From positions 24,798 through 88,797 of the forward strand of contig JAJYDX010000007.1 in assembly GCA_021777135.1 (NCBI GenBank): 64,000 nucleotides of DNA. The letters run 5' to 3'. The notes beneath the pieces were generated by a model that was given only the letters and a program-made list of their open reading frames with translations, made no database searches and was not told the origin of the DNA. The position numbers and the translations under genes were made by a program. The stretch is from a bacterium. Lineage in GTDB: Bacteria > SZUA-79 > Acidulodesulfobacterales > Acidulodesulfobacteraceae. Each line of letters begins with the position of its first letter. Position 1 is the stretch's first letter. Positions 53,692 through 63,293 of the stretch are shown piece after piece.

Positions 53692-55290
53692 ATGGAATTA
53701 TATTTTTCTAAAAATTTAAAAAAAATCGATGAAGAAAGTTATTCGGCTTTCGGGTATTCAGAAAATATCCTTATGGAAAATGCCGGAAACGGATGTTACG
53801 AAGAAATTATTGCATTATACGGTAAAGACTTTCTCCAAAAATCGAATATCACCGTAATTTGCGGCAAGGGAAATAACGGCGGCGACGGGTTTGTTATTTC
53901 GAGGCATCTTTTTAATGCAGGCTTTAATGTTAAGACCGTAATCCTTACTGAAATTAATTCATACAAGGGAGTCTCTAAGGAAAATTTAGACATATTAATA
54001 AATCTAGGTTCAAATATAGAACAAATATCCGAAGAAAATAAAATTAATCTTTTAAATAAAATTTTAGATAAAACGGATATTTTAGTTGACGCAATTTTCG
54101 GGGTAGGATTAAACAGGGAAATAAGCGGATTTTTTAAAAAAGTTATAGAAGTTTTAAATGAAAAAGACGGATTCGATATAATCTGTATTGACGTTCCAAG
54201 CGGCTTAAATGCCGATACCGGAGAATTTATGGGTATCGGGATTAAAAACAACATAAAAAAAATTTTTACTTTAGGAGGATTAAAAGTCGGATTTTATATA
54301 AACTATGGCGAAAAGCTGCTTTTAAACGAAAAAACAGTTTTAATAGACATAAATCAGCCTGCGCAATTATTGAAAAAACACAGGACAAATATAGAATTAA
54401 TTACGCTGGAAGAAATAGTAGAGTGTTTTAAAGACAGAAAAAAAACGGGAACAAAATTTGATTATGGCCATCTTCTGGTCGTAGCCGGCAGTTCCGGAAA
54501 AAGCGGGGCCGCTTTTATGTCTTCTTACGCAGGGCTCAAGGGTGGAGCAGGCCTCGTTACGGCTGCGGTTCCCTCCAAGCTGAACGACGTCATGGAAATA
54601 AAAACTAACGAAATTATGACTTATCCGGTTTTTGACGATAACTTCGGTTTTTTTGTTGAAAATAGCGCGGACATTATAAAAGAAAATTTATTAAAAGGAA
54701 AAAATGCGATAATCATAGGTCCTGGAATAGGCTTAAAAGAAGAAACTAAAATATTTCTGCACAGGCTTCTTCCAAAGATAAAAGTTCCCGTTATTCTAGA
54801 TGCGGACGCATTAAATATTTTATCGGAAGATGCCGATTTTTTAAAGAAAACGGCAAATAAAACCGATTTAATACTTACTCCGCATTTTAAAGAAATGGAA
54901 CGTATTTCAGGAATAGAAAGGAGATTAATAGAAAAAGACCCGATATCGGTTGGAAAAAATTTTTCAAAAAAATTTGGGATTTATTTAATACTTAAAGGTT
55001 CGAGTATGTATATTTTTGACAAAAACGGAGAAAATATTTCAATTCAATGCGAACATAGTCCTTTGCTGGCTAGCGGAGGGAGCGGAGACGCGCTGTGCGG
55101 ACTTATGGGCGCTTTTATATGCGGCGGGATGAATATATATGAAAGCATGAAATGCGCGGCTTATTTACTTGTTTATTCCGCTAAAACCCTTGAAAAAAAA
55201 TACGGGGATTTTGGCGCCGGAGCATTAAAAATAATCGAGAATATTCCAATTACCGTCAACTTAATTAAAAAACAACAAAAGGAGATATAA
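53692..55290 (+). CDS. nnrD: Bifunctional NAD(P)H-hydrate epimerase/dehydratase
   Basis: The protein repairs hydrated NAD(P)H. Residues about 1-225 are the YjeF-N epimerase domain (ENILMENAGNGCYEE and GKGNNGGDGFVISRHL). Residues about 240-525 are the ADP-dependent dehydratase (ribokinase-like) with ITLEEI, AGSSGKSGAAFMSS and the ASGGSGDALCGLMGAF signature near 465. At 532 residues it is a normal length for the fused form. The gene overlaps nothing and is followed after 3 bases by a CBS gene. Confidence 0.93.
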   Translation: MELYFSKNLKKIDEESYSAFGYSENILMENAGNGCYEEIIALYGKDFLQKSNITVICGKGNNGGDGFVISRHLFNAGFNVKTVILTEINSYKGVSKENLDILINLGSNIEQISEENKINLLNKILDKTDILVDAIFGVGLNREISGFFKKVIEVLNEKDGFDIICIDVPSGLNADTGEFMGIGIKNNIKKIFTLGGLKVGFYINYGEKLLLNEKTVLIDINQPAQLLKKHRTNIELITLEEIVECFKDRKKTGTKFDYGHLLVVAGSSGKSGAAFMSSYAGLKGGAGLVTAAVPSKLNDVMEIKTNEIMTYPVFDDNFGFFVENSADIIKENLLKGKNAIIIGPGIGLKEETKIFLHRLLPKIKVPVILDADALNILSEDADFLKKTANKTDLILTPHFKEMERISGIERRLIEKDPISVGKNFSKKFGIYLILKGSSMYIFDKNGENISIQCEHSPLLASGGSGDALCGLMGAFICGGMNIYESMKCAAYLLVYSAKTLEKKYGDFGAGALKIIENIPITVNLIKKQQKEI

Positions 55291-55293
55291 TAA

Positions 55294-55767
55294 ATGATAA
55301 CTGCAGGCGAAATTATGACCAAAAATGTATTGGTATTAAACGAAGATGATGAAATAAAGAAAGCGGCGGATATCTTTCTTAAAAATAAAATAAATGCTAT
55401 TCCGGTGATAAACGCAGATAATAAATTATGCGGCATTGTTTCAGAAACGGATTTGGTGTATCAGGAGTCCAACCTTCATATACCAACTGTTTTTACTGTT
55501 TTCGACAGCATATTTTACCTGGGAACGTCAAAGCACTTTAAAGAAGACGTTGATAAGATAACCGCTACTAAAATTAAAGACATAATGAATAAAAACGTCT
55601 TTTACGCAAAAAAAACAGATGATATTTACGGTTTGGCAACCGTAATGGCAGACAAAAAATTTTATTCCATTCCGATAGTAAACGACAATAAAGAAATTAT
55701 CGGCGTAGTTTCAAGATACGACATAATTAAAACTATGTCCCGCACGATAGAGCAACCTGTAAAATAA
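55294..55767 (+). CDS. CBS-pair domain protein
   Basis: The 157-residue protein consists of two CBS domains (residues about 5-65 and 90-150). The first has MTKNVLVLNEDDEIKKAA and AIPVINADNKLCGIVSETDLVY; the second KDIMNKNVFYAKK and SIPIVNDNKEIIGVVSRYDI. CBS pairs bind adenine nucleotides and regulate partner enzymes. It lies between nnrD and tsaE, as in the Geobacter-type block; its partner is unknown. Confidence 0.92.
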   Translation: MITAGEIMTKNVLVLNEDDEIKKAADIFLKNKINAIPVINADNKLCGIVSETDLVYQESNLHIPTVFTVFDSIFYLGTSKHFKEDVDKITATKIKDIMNKNVFYAKKTDDIYGLATVMADKKFYSIPIVNDNKEIIGVVSRYDIIKTMSRTIEQPVK

Positions 55768-55773
55768 TTTTTT

Positions 55774-56235
55774 ATGTCAAGCCTTATATTGCAAAAATTT
55801 GAATCAGCATCGCCTGAGGATACAGAATCTATTGGCGCGGAATTTGCAAAACAGTTAAAAATTTTGGATTTTGTATCTCTTAACGGCACATTAGGCGCTG
55901 GAAAAACAAAATTCGTATCTGGAATTATACGTTTTTTTTGTGGAAACGAAGGAACTCCGTATGCGGCAAGTCCGACATATTCTATAATGAATATCTATAA
56001 GTGTGGAAATATCACCGTAAATCATTTTGACTTTTACAGACTCAAAACCCTTCAAGATGTAGAAAATTGCGGCTTTTTCGATTCGCTCGAGGGTTTGACA
56101 AATTTGACCGTGGCAGAATGGACGGATGCCGTAAGAATAAACTACGGGAGATATGCCGCTGGAAACTATTATTCGGTTAAGATAAAAATAAACGCTAAAG
56201 AAAAAAGACATATAGAAATAGAAAAAATTTTATAA
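55774..56235 (+). CDS. tsaE: tRNA t6A synthesis ATPase TsaE
   Basis: TsaE is the ATPase of the complex that makes N6-threonylcarbamoyladenosine in tRNA. Walker A is LNGTLGAGKTKFVSG (residues about 38-52) and the Walker B-like part YSIMNIYKCGNITVNHFDFYR follows in two pieces. TVAEWTDAV sits near residue 112. At 153 residues it has normal length. The TTG of lpd begins 50 bases downstream. Confidence 0.92.
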   Translation: MSSLILQKFESASPEDTESIGAEFAKQLKILDFVSLNGTLGAGKTKFVSGIIRFFCGNEGTPYAASPTYSIMNIYKCGNITVNHFDFYRLKTLQDVENCGFFDSLEGLTNLTVAEWTDAVRINYGRYAAGNYYSVKIKINAKEKRHIEIEKIL

Positions 56236-56285
56236 ATAAAATATAATTATATAATTATATTTTATTTACCTTTGGAGGCATTAAT

Positions 56286-57722
56286 TTGGAAAGATTCGAC
56301 GTTTGTATTATAGGAGGCGGTCCCGCGGGATACGTGAGCGCGTTAAAATGCGCACTTAACGGACTGTCTGCCGCGATTATAGAAAAAGAAAGGTTTGGCG
56401 GAACCTGCTTAAACAGGGGTTGTATTCCAACGAAGGTTTTATATTCCAAGGCAAAATACCTGAATAAGCTAAAGAAACCGGAGCGTGGGTTTTCTATAGG
56501 TGAATTCAATTTTAATTACGACGAAATAATAAATTATAAAGATGAAGTTGTATTAGCCCTTACCGGGGGTGTAGAAAAATTATTAAAAGCCAGAAAGGTA
56601 GGTATTTTTTACGGTACCGGAAATATCGCCGGCAAAGAAAGCGATATTTTTCAAGTAGGTATAAAGTCAAACGACGGTTCATCCATACAAATTGAGGCGG
56701 ATAAAGTTATACTAGCTACAGGATCTGCTCCTTTTATGATACCTGCTTTTAACATAGACCATAAAAATATTATAACTTCAGATGAAGCGCTTTCATTAAG
56801 AAACATACCTGGGTCGCTGATTATAATAGGCGCGGGTGTTATAGGATGCGAATTCGCCAATATTTTTTCCGAATTCGGTTCGACGGTTAAAATGATAGAG
56901 TTAATGCCGTCAATACTTTCTACTGAAGACAAGGAAATTTCTAAATTCATAAATAAAAATTTTAAATTACGCGATATAGATATTACAACAGGAGTGGAAG
57001 TTGCAGGAATTAAGGCATTTGATTTAAAAGACGGGGATGGAGCAACAGTAGAATTAAAAACCGGTGAAAAATTTGCAGCGGATAAAGTCCTTGTTTCAAT
57101 AGGAAGAAAATTGAATACGGCAGGTTTAGGATTAGAACAGATAGGCGTTGAATTAGACGGGAAAGGAAAAATAAAAACGGACATTCATAATGAAACTAAC
57201 ATTAAAGGTATCTATGCTTGCGGCGATATAACCGACGGTCCTATGCTTGCACATAAGGCATCATATGACGGAATTATCGCGGCTGACAATATCTCCGGTA
57301 TTATTAAAGAAAGAAATTACGGCGTTCTTCCTTGGTCTATATATACCAATCCAGCAATAGGTACAGTCGGATTAAAGGAAGGCGACGCGGCTCTTTCCGA
57401 ATTAAATTATAACACTGGGCGTTTCTCTTATGCCGCTAGCGGAATGGCTCTGGCTATGGAAGAACCTGAAGGTTTTTTAAAGGTCATAGTAGATGAAAAA
57501 TCTAAAAAAATACTTGGCGCGACCGGAATAGGCGCAGATATACCAGAGTTAATTGCCGAGATAGCCTCATATATGCATTTTGGAGGAACCATCTTTGATG
57601 TAGAATCGACGATTCATTCCCATCCGACTCTTTCGGAAATTGTTCCAGAAGCAGCTTTAGATTCAATCGGAGAAGCAATTCACAGGTTTAATCCAAAAAC
57701 AGCAAGAAAAAAAGATAAATAA
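56286..57722 (+). CDS. lpd: Dihydrolipoyl dehydrogenase
   Basis: This flavoprotein reoxidises dihydrolipoyl groups with NAD. It has the FAD motif CIIGGGPAGYVSALK, the redox disulfide GGTCLNRGCIPTK (residues about 36-48), the NAD site IIGAGVIGCEFANIF (near 180) and the active-site His-Glu in HSHPTLSEIVPEA near 443-455. The 478 residues match the family. It starts with TTG behind TTGGAGG. It is inserted in the tsaE-lysC interval, away from any pyruvate or 2-oxoglutarate dehydrogenase gene. A role with glycine cleavage or with the LbpA proteins is possible. Confidence 0.93.
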   Translation: MERFDVCIIGGGPAGYVSALKCALNGLSAAIIEKERFGGTCLNRGCIPTKVLYSKAKYLNKLKKPERGFSIGEFNFNYDEIINYKDEVVLALTGGVEKLLKARKVGIFYGTGNIAGKESDIFQVGIKSNDGSSIQIEADKVILATGSAPFMIPAFNIDHKNIITSDEALSLRNIPGSLIIIGAGVIGCEFANIFSEFGSTVKMIELMPSILSTEDKEISKFINKNFKLRDIDITTGVEVAGIKAFDLKDGDGATVELKTGEKFAADKVLVSIGRKLNTAGLGLEQIGVELDGKGKIKTDIHNETNIKGIYACGDITDGPMLAHKASYDGIIAADNISGIIKERNYGVLPWSIYTNPAIGTVGLKEGDAALSELNYNTGRFSYAASGMALAMEEPEGFLKVIVDEKSKKILGATGIGADIPELIAEIASYMHFGGTIFDVESTIHSHPTLSEIVPEAALDSIGEAIHRFNPKTARKKDK

Positions 57723-57751
57723 AAATTAAAAAATATTATAGGTATTAATTT

Positions 57752-58975
57752 ATGGCATTGATAGTTCAAAAATTCGGCGGCACTTCAATGGGTAGCACAG
57801 ACAGAATAAAGCAGGTTGCGGCACGCGTTATAAAAGAAAAACAGGACGGAAACGACGTAGTAGTCGTAGTAAGCGCTATGAGCGGAGAAACTAACAGGCT
57901 CTTAGACCTTGCGGTTAAAATGGGCGGGCGTCATGATAATATGGAAACAGATTTAATAATATCGAGCGGCGAACAGATAAGTTCTGGACTTCTTTCTTTA
58001 GGATTAAAAAATGAGGGTTACGACGCAATTCCGCTTTTAGGTCATCAGATAAGAATAACTACGGATGAATCTTACGGAAAAGCAAGAATATCCTCTATAG
58101 ACTCGGATAATATATTCAAAATGCTTAAAAATGGCAAGATAGTAGTTATCGCCGGATTTCAGGGAATAGATTCAAACGGATTTATTACGACGCTTGGAAG
58201 AGGAGGCTCTGATACTACCGCGGTTGCGATTGCGGCAGCCATTAAGGCAGACAGATGCGATATATATACCGACGTAGACGGAGTTTATACGGCAGATCCG
58301 AATATAGTTCCGGAAGCGCGCCGTTTGGACGTCGTATATTTCGATGAAATGATTGAAATGTCAAGTCTTGGCGCAAAAGTTCTGCAAATCAGGTCGGTTG
58401 AATTTGCCATGAAATACGGTGTAAACCTATATGTTAAATCTACATTCGTTGATGGAAAGGGAACTCAAATAAAATTTTTAGGAGATGACGGGGATATGGA
58501 AGAATTGCAGGTATCGAGCGTGGCATGCGATAAAGACGAAGCTAAAATTTCTATCAGGGGGATTCCTGATAAACCGGGTATTGCGGCAAAAATCTTCTCA
58601 AGAATATCTGAAGCTAATATCGTAGTTGATATGATTATTCAGAATATTTCGGTCGAAGGGCATACTGACCTTACCTTTACGGTATCTAAAAAAGACTTAA
58701 AAAACGCTCTGGAAATAACCGACGGGCTGGCAAAAGAACTTAATGCTAAAGAAGTTGTAAACGACGATAAGATTGCCAAAGTTTCGGTAATAGGGGTCGG
58801 GATGCGGAACCATTATGGAACAGCGTCAACTATGTTTGAGGTTCTTGCAAAAGAAAATATAAATATTATGATGATTTCAACTTCGGAAATTAAGATTTCA
58901 TGCGTCATAGACGCCAAATATGCTGAGCTTGCCGCAAGAATACTACACGACGCATTTAATCTCGGAAAATATTAA
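57752..58975 (+). CDS. lysC: Aspartate kinase
   Basis: The enzyme phosphorylates aspartate, the first step to lysine, threonine and methionine. It has the start IVQKFGGTSMGSTDRI and the VSAMSGETNRLLD and TTLGRGGSDTTAVAIAAA segments. Two ACT domains after about residue 265 (ISIRGIPDKPGIAAKIF and VSVIGVGMRNHYG) would sense lysine or threonine. It is 407 residues, a monofunctional form of the usual size. It is followed after 10 bases by cimA. Confidence 0.95.
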   Translation: MALIVQKFGGTSMGSTDRIKQVAARVIKEKQDGNDVVVVVSAMSGETNRLLDLAVKMGGRHDNMETDLIISSGEQISSGLLSLGLKNEGYDAIPLLGHQIRITTDESYGKARISSIDSDNIFKMLKNGKIVVIAGFQGIDSNGFITTLGRGGSDTTAVAIAAAIKADRCDIYTDVDGVYTADPNIVPEARRLDVVYFDEMIEMSSLGAKVLQIRSVEFAMKYGVNLYVKSTFVDGKGTQIKFLGDDGDMEELQVSSVACDKDEAKISIRGIPDKPGIAAKIFSRISEANIVVDMIIQNISVEGHTDLTFTVSKKDLKNALEITDGLAKELNAKEVVNDDKIAKVSVIGVGMRNHYGTASTMFEVLAKENINIMMISTSEIKISCVIDAKYAELAARILHDAFNLGKY

Positions 58976-58985
58976 ATAATATTAT

Positions 58986-60596
58986 ATGATGAAAGCTGAA
59001 AAAGATTTTATTGAAGTTTACGATACTACTTTAAGGGACGGCACTCAGGGGGAAGGATTTTCTTTATCTATAGACGATAAATTAATGATAACCGATATAC
59101 TTGACGACTTAGGCGTTAACTTTATTGAGGGCGGATTTCCAGCTTCTAATATAAAAGATAAAAAATTTTTTGAAACCGCTTCAAAAAAGACCTTAAAATA
59201 TTCTAAATTAACTGCGTTCGGAAGCACAAGAAAAAAGAATATAAAGGCAAATGAAGATGCCGGTTTAAATATTCTAGGCGAAACTGCGGCAGATTATGTT
59301 ACCATTTTTGGCAAATCATGGGATTTACATGTTATAAACGTCCTAAAAATATCTTTAAATGAAAACTTGGATATAATAGCTGATTCAATAGAATTTTTGA
59401 AATCCTGCGGAAAAAAGGTTTTTTTCGACGCTGAACACTTTTTCGACGGCTTTAAAAATAATGAGGAATACTCGGTAAAAACCATAGAAACCGCTTTTAA
59501 GGCTGGAGCTGATAAAGTAATTTTATGTGATACCAACGGCGGCTCATTGCCGTTAAATATTTCTAAAGCGATAGATACGCTTAAAAAAACGCATAAGATT
59601 GACGCCGCAAGACTTGGAATTCACACTCATAACGATACGGATTGTGCGGTAGCAAACACCATCGCCGCCGTTTTGGACGGCGTAAGGCATGTTCAGGGCA
59701 CAATAAACGGTTATGGGGAAAGAACCGGAAACGCAAATTTATCTACAATAATTCCAAATCTTGAACTAAAAATCGGATTCAAAACGATAGGTAAAGAAAA
59801 AATAAAAAATCTTCTTAAAGTAAGCAGGCTGATAGATGAAATTTCTAATAATACTCCGGTTAAGAATATGCCGTACGTTGGGGAAAGCGCATTTGCTCAT
59901 AAAGCCGGACTCCACGCAAACGCTGTGTTAAAAACTCCTTCTTCCTACGAGCATATAGATCCTTTTATTGTAGGCAATAACAGAAGATTTCTGATATCCG
60001 AGTTATCCGGTAAAAGCAATATAGAAGCAAAAGCAAAAGAATTAGGCTTTGATATCGGCGCTCTTTCAGAATCGCAGGAAACAGAACTTTTAAATAAAAT
60101 TAAAGAGCTTGAGAGTTCCGGATTTAATTTCGAAAGCGCCGACGGTTCATTTAAAATTCTTCTAAATAAATACTCCTCCGAGGACTATAAAAATAAAGAA
60201 TATTTTAAACTAGTTGCATTCAGGGTAAATATAGAAAAAACAGAGGATAAAAACATCTTTAGCGAAGCCGTAGTCATGATAGACGTTAAAGGCAAAACCG
60301 AACATACCGTTGCCGTAGGAGACGGGCCGGTAAACGCTTTAGATAATGCTTTAAGGAAAGCCCTTGTTAAATTTTATCCCGTATTAAACGAAATGAAACT
60401 GACGGATTTTAAGGTAAGGGTAATAAGCAATAAAACAAAATCAGGTACTGCTTCATGTGTCAGGGTATTAATAGAATCTTCGGATAAAGAAGAAAAATGG
60501 ACGACCCTTGGCGTATCCGAAAACATAATAGAAGCATCTTATATTGCTCTCGCAGACAGTATAATTTATAAACTGGATAAAGAATCGACCGATTAG
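58986..60596 (+). CDS. cimA: Citramalate synthase
   Basis: CimA joins pyruvate with acetyl-CoA to give citramalate, a threonine-independent route to isoleucine. It has the metal-binding DTTLRDGTQGEGF near residue 13-25 and the catalytic HTHNDTDCAVAN (near 218) with GYGERTGNANL following. A C-terminal allosteric LeuA-dimer domain spans about 395-530. The GFPASNIKD start and 536-residue length fit CimA rather than LeuA. Two ATG codons (58986, 58989) are in tandem. Confidence 0.93.
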   Translation: MMKAEKDFIEVYDTTLRDGTQGEGFSLSIDDKLMITDILDDLGVNFIEGGFPASNIKDKKFFETASKKTLKYSKLTAFGSTRKKNIKANEDAGLNILGETAADYVTIFGKSWDLHVINVLKISLNENLDIIADSIEFLKSCGKKVFFDAEHFFDGFKNNEEYSVKTIETAFKAGADKVILCDTNGGSLPLNISKAIDTLKKTHKIDAARLGIHTHNDTDCAVANTIAAVLDGVRHVQGTINGYGERTGNANLSTIIPNLELKIGFKTIGKEKIKNLLKVSRLIDEISNNTPVKNMPYVGESAFAHKAGLHANAVLKTPSSYEHIDPFIVGNNRRFLISELSGKSNIEAKAKELGFDIGALSESQETELLNKIKELESSGFNFESADGSFKILLNKYSSEDYKNKEYFKLVAFRVNIEKTEDKNIFSEAVVMIDVKGKTEHTVAVGDGPVNALDNALRKALVKFYPVLNEMKLTDFKVRVISNKTKSGTASCVRVLIESSDKEEKWTTLGVSENIIEASYIALADSIIYKLDKESTD

Positions 60597-60608
60597 GGAG
60601 CTTAAAAG

Positions 60609-61253
60609 ATGGCTGATTTCGACAATATAAAAGAAACTGGTTTTTTCAAAGCATTGTATCGGACATGGAAAAAATCTCTTTTTAATCCTGAGGTATTTTA
60701 CGGAGAGGACAACTGGTCAGACGGATATGAGATTAAATCTATTGCCAGACCTTATTTTTATGCGATAATATTTACCTATATAAACTTAGTTTTTTCATTT
60801 TTTTGGGAAGTAATGTTTTTTAAGATAGGTTTTTATAGAAATTATACCGTCCTGCCTAAAATACCACTTTTTTTTACCGATAAAAATTTTATAGATTTAT
60901 ATATAGTCGTCGGGGTAATATTTCTTCTGCTGCTTCTGGGAATATTATATACTATTTTCTTAACGATATTTACTATTGTAATACACGGTTTTATAATGCT
61001 CATGGGAGGAAAGCAGGGTATAATAAACACTTTCAGGATTATCGGCTATGCTTCAGGAGTCGGGGTTTTCTCAATATTTCCAATATTCGGATACAATATA
61101 TCCGCCGCATGGTTTGCGGCGCTGTTGATTATAGGCATAAAAGAAACCAATAAAATTTCTACGCCAAGGTCTATCGTCGCGCTTCTTCTGCCTTTTATTT
61201 TTATATCAATTATACTTTTAGTTTTCTTTATAAAAATTTTAGCCGCAAGATAA
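60609..61253 (+). CDS. YIP1-family membrane protein
   Basis: The 214-residue protein has a soluble N-terminus with GFFKALYRTWKKSLFNPEVFYG, then about five hydrophobic segments (residues about 50-75, 95-125, 130-150, 155-178 and 190-210). This pattern matches the Yip1 domain family of integral membrane proteins, whose bacterial role is unknown. GGGAGC precedes the ATG. It is the last gene of the housekeeping block and converges on the aldolase gene. Confidence 0.75.
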   Translation: MADFDNIKETGFFKALYRTWKKSLFNPEVFYGEDNWSDGYEIKSIARPYFYAIIFTYINLVFSFFWEVMFFKIGFYRNYTVLPKIPLFFTDKNFIDLYIVVGVIFLLLLLGILYTIFLTIFTIVIHGFIMLMGGKQGIINTFRIIGYASGVGVFSIFPIFGYNISAAWFAALLIIGIKETNKISTPRSIVALLLPFIFISIILLVFFIKILAAR

Positions 61254-61341
61254 AGTTTTGCTCTTATTTATTACCTTAATCCACAGTTAGAAATTTTTTC
61301 ATGGATTTATTTAAAATAGATGAATTAAAGTAATTATAATT

Positions 61342-62268
61342 TTAAATCCTGCCGGAAGAACCCAAAACTTTCATTCTTTCCCTTATGACTTCCGTGACGT
61401 AATCCCTTGCCGGACCGAAAATCTTTCTAGGATCTATCTGGGATTTATCTTTTGATACACTTTCCCTTACTTTTGCTAAAAAGGCTATTCTAAGGTCGGT
61501 GTCCGTATTCACTTTATTTATGCCGAACTTTATGCCTTCTTTTAGGACTTCGTACGGTACTCCTTTCGCGCCTTTTAAATTGCCTCCGAACTCCTCGAAT
61601 ATATTTGACGCAGATTCAGGAACAGACGAAGCGCCATGAAGGACAAGCGGAATACCGGTTAATTCTTTAACTTTTTTTAATCTTTCCAAGTCAAGCTTAG
61701 CTTCGCCTTTAAATTTAAAAGCCCCGTGAGAGGTGCCTATAGCCGGAGCCAAAAAATCAATACCCGAAGCTAAAACAAAATCTTTAGCCTCTTCAGGATT
61801 AACTAGAACGGCATCTCTTTCCGCGACTGAGACGTTGTCTTCTACGCCTTGAAGCCTTCCAAGTTCTGCCTCTACTGAAATGTCTACAGTGTGGCATATG
61901 CCGACAATTTGCTTGGTTAGCTTAAGATTTTCTTCATAAGGAAAATGAGAGGCGTCAATCATAACCGAAGTAAATCCAGCTTTTACCGCCGTCATTACCG
62001 CGGAAAGATTAGAACCGTGGTCCAAATGAAGAGCAACCGGAATATGATAATATTTATCGGAAAGGGTTTTAACCATGGAGTAAAGCATCTCTGGTCCGGC
62101 ATATTTCATAGCGCCTTCGCTTGCCGCTATTATAATGGGTGATTTTTCTGAATCGGCGGCCGTAAATATTGCCTGTAAAAATTCCATATTATTAGCGTTG
62201 AAAGCTCCAACGGCATAACCATTTTTGTTGGCATCTTCTAGAATTGATTTTGCAGAAATTAAAGGCAT
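61342..62268 (-). CDS. fba: Class II fructose-bisphosphate aldolase
   Basis: The 308-residue enzyme is a zinc-dependent aldolase of glycolysis and gluconeogenesis. It begins PLISAKSILEDANKNGYAVGAFN. Zinc ligands are in ALHLDHGS (residues about 79-86), followed by VEAELGRLQG near 132-141, and later GTSHGAFKF and PLVLHGASSVP. It is on the minus strand, converging with the YIP1 gene. GGGGGAG lies upstream of the start. The gap between it and 61253 has no strong hairpin. Confidence 0.94.
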   Translation of the reverse strand: MPLISAKSILEDANKNGYAVGAFNANNMEFLQAIFTAADSEKSPIIIAASEGAMKYAGPEMLYSMVKTLSDKYYHIPVALHLDHGSNLSAVMTAVKAGFTSVMIDASHFPYEENLKLTKQIVGICHTVDISVEAELGRLQGVEDNVSVAERDAVLVNPEEAKDFVLASGIDFLAPAIGTSHGAFKFKGEAKLDLERLKKVKELTGIPLVLHGASSVPESASNIFEEFGGNLKGAKGVPYEVLKEGIKFGINKVNTDTDLRIAFLAKVRESVSKDKSQIDPRKIFGPARDYVTEVIRERMKVLGSSGRI

Positions 62269-62320
62269 CTTAAATCTCCCCCTTATTTTAAAAATAAATA
62301 TTTAGATTTAACTGTTTAGA

Positions 62321-62415
62321 TGGCGGAAGCGTACGGGAATCGAACCCGCCTTGCCCTTTAGGGAGCAACTATTGATTTGAAGTCAAAGAGGGGCACCAGC
62401 CCTCCAATCGCTTCC
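62321..62415 (-). tRNA. selC: tRNA-Sec (TCA)
   Basis: The 95-base tRNA on the minus strand has anticodon TCA in the loop TTGACTTCAAATCAA. It has a long D stem (GAGGG...CCCTC region), a long variable arm centred on TCCC-TAAA-GGG, a T loop TTCGATT and an encoded CCA. The acceptor is 7 paired bases (GGAAGCG/CGCTTCC) plus an A-A at the eighth place. Anticodon, long arm and D stem together identify selenocysteine tRNA. No in-frame TGA selenoprotein gene was found in the window. Confidence 0.92.
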
Positions 62416-62610
62416 GATATTTATATTAACTCAATTTAATATTTAAATTATAATATATAGATATTAATTGTTCAAGAGGGCATTGACTTTTTTATAACAG
62501 GACGAGTATGTTTGATTAAGTTTTAATATTTTCAAAGAAACTTTTATATGATAAACTATTGTATAAAATTAATAAAAAATTATTAAAAGGAGCATTGAAT
62601 AAAAAATAAT

Positions 62611-63270
62611 ATGGATAATTGGAAATTAGGAGAGGGAGAAAATGAACTATTCTCTGAAGACGATAAATCAAAAAAAGGTTTTTCGATAGGAAAAATAGAC
62701 CACGATGACGATTTATCGAGCATTATAATTAACGAAAAAAAAGCCGATAAAAACGAAAAAGAAGTTCCTTCCAAAAAGGAAAAAAACAGCGGTTTTAAAA
62801 AAATATTTTATCTTATTTTAACAATAGCCGCGCTACTGTCAGTTTACTATTTATTCAAAACGCTTTTTCCAGGCAACAAAACAAATATAAAATTATTCGA
62901 GTTGAAAACAATTGTATATAAATCTAAAGTGCTTCCGGAAAAGAATCTGGTAATTACCGGCTATTTAGTAAACAAAAATAAATTTCCGGTAAGTTACGTA
63001 AAACTTGATTGCAAACTTTACGGCACAAAAAATATCGTCCTTGTAACAAAACACGTATATGCGGGAAATTTTATAAGCGTTAAAAAACTTAAGAAAATGT
63101 CAAATGTTAATATAGATATGAAACTTAATAATAAAGACGGAATAAATATGTCTGATGTAGAAATTTTACCAAACCATCCAATAAAATTTACGGCTGTTTT
63201 TTTCGATATAGATTCAAACCCAAAAAACTACTCGGTTTCAATTAATCATTTTTACAGGATAAAAAAATAA
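62611..63270 (+). CDS. Membrane-anchored DUF3426-like protein
   Basis: The 219-residue protein has an acidic, lysine-rich cytoplasmic start of about 65 residues and one membrane segment (residues about 68-88, FYLILTIAALLSVYYLF). The beta-rich outer domain includes VITGYLVNKNKFPVSYVKLDC, the kind of sequence found in DUF3426/FxLYD domains. Function is unknown. An AAAGGAG lies about 19 bases before the ATG, rather far, with a tiny TTG-AAT-AAA-AAA-TAA reading frame between. Confidence 0.6.
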   Translation: MDNWKLGEGENELFSEDDKSKKGFSIGKIDHDDDLSSIIINEKKADKNEKEVPSKKEKNSGFKKIFYLILTIAALLSVYYLFKTLFPGNKTNIKLFELKTIVYKSKVLPEKNLVITGYLVNKNKFPVSYVKLDCKLYGTKNIVLVTKHVYAGNFISVKKLKKMSNVNIDMKLNNKDGINMSDVEILPNHPIKFTAVFFDIDSNPKNYSVSINHFYRIKK

Positions 63271-63293
63271 TTTATTAATTGCGGTTATTTATT

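Noticed and set aside
62590..62611. Five-codon minileader before the DUF3426-like gene
   Set aside because: The short TTG frame has no evidence beyond its position after AAAGGAG.
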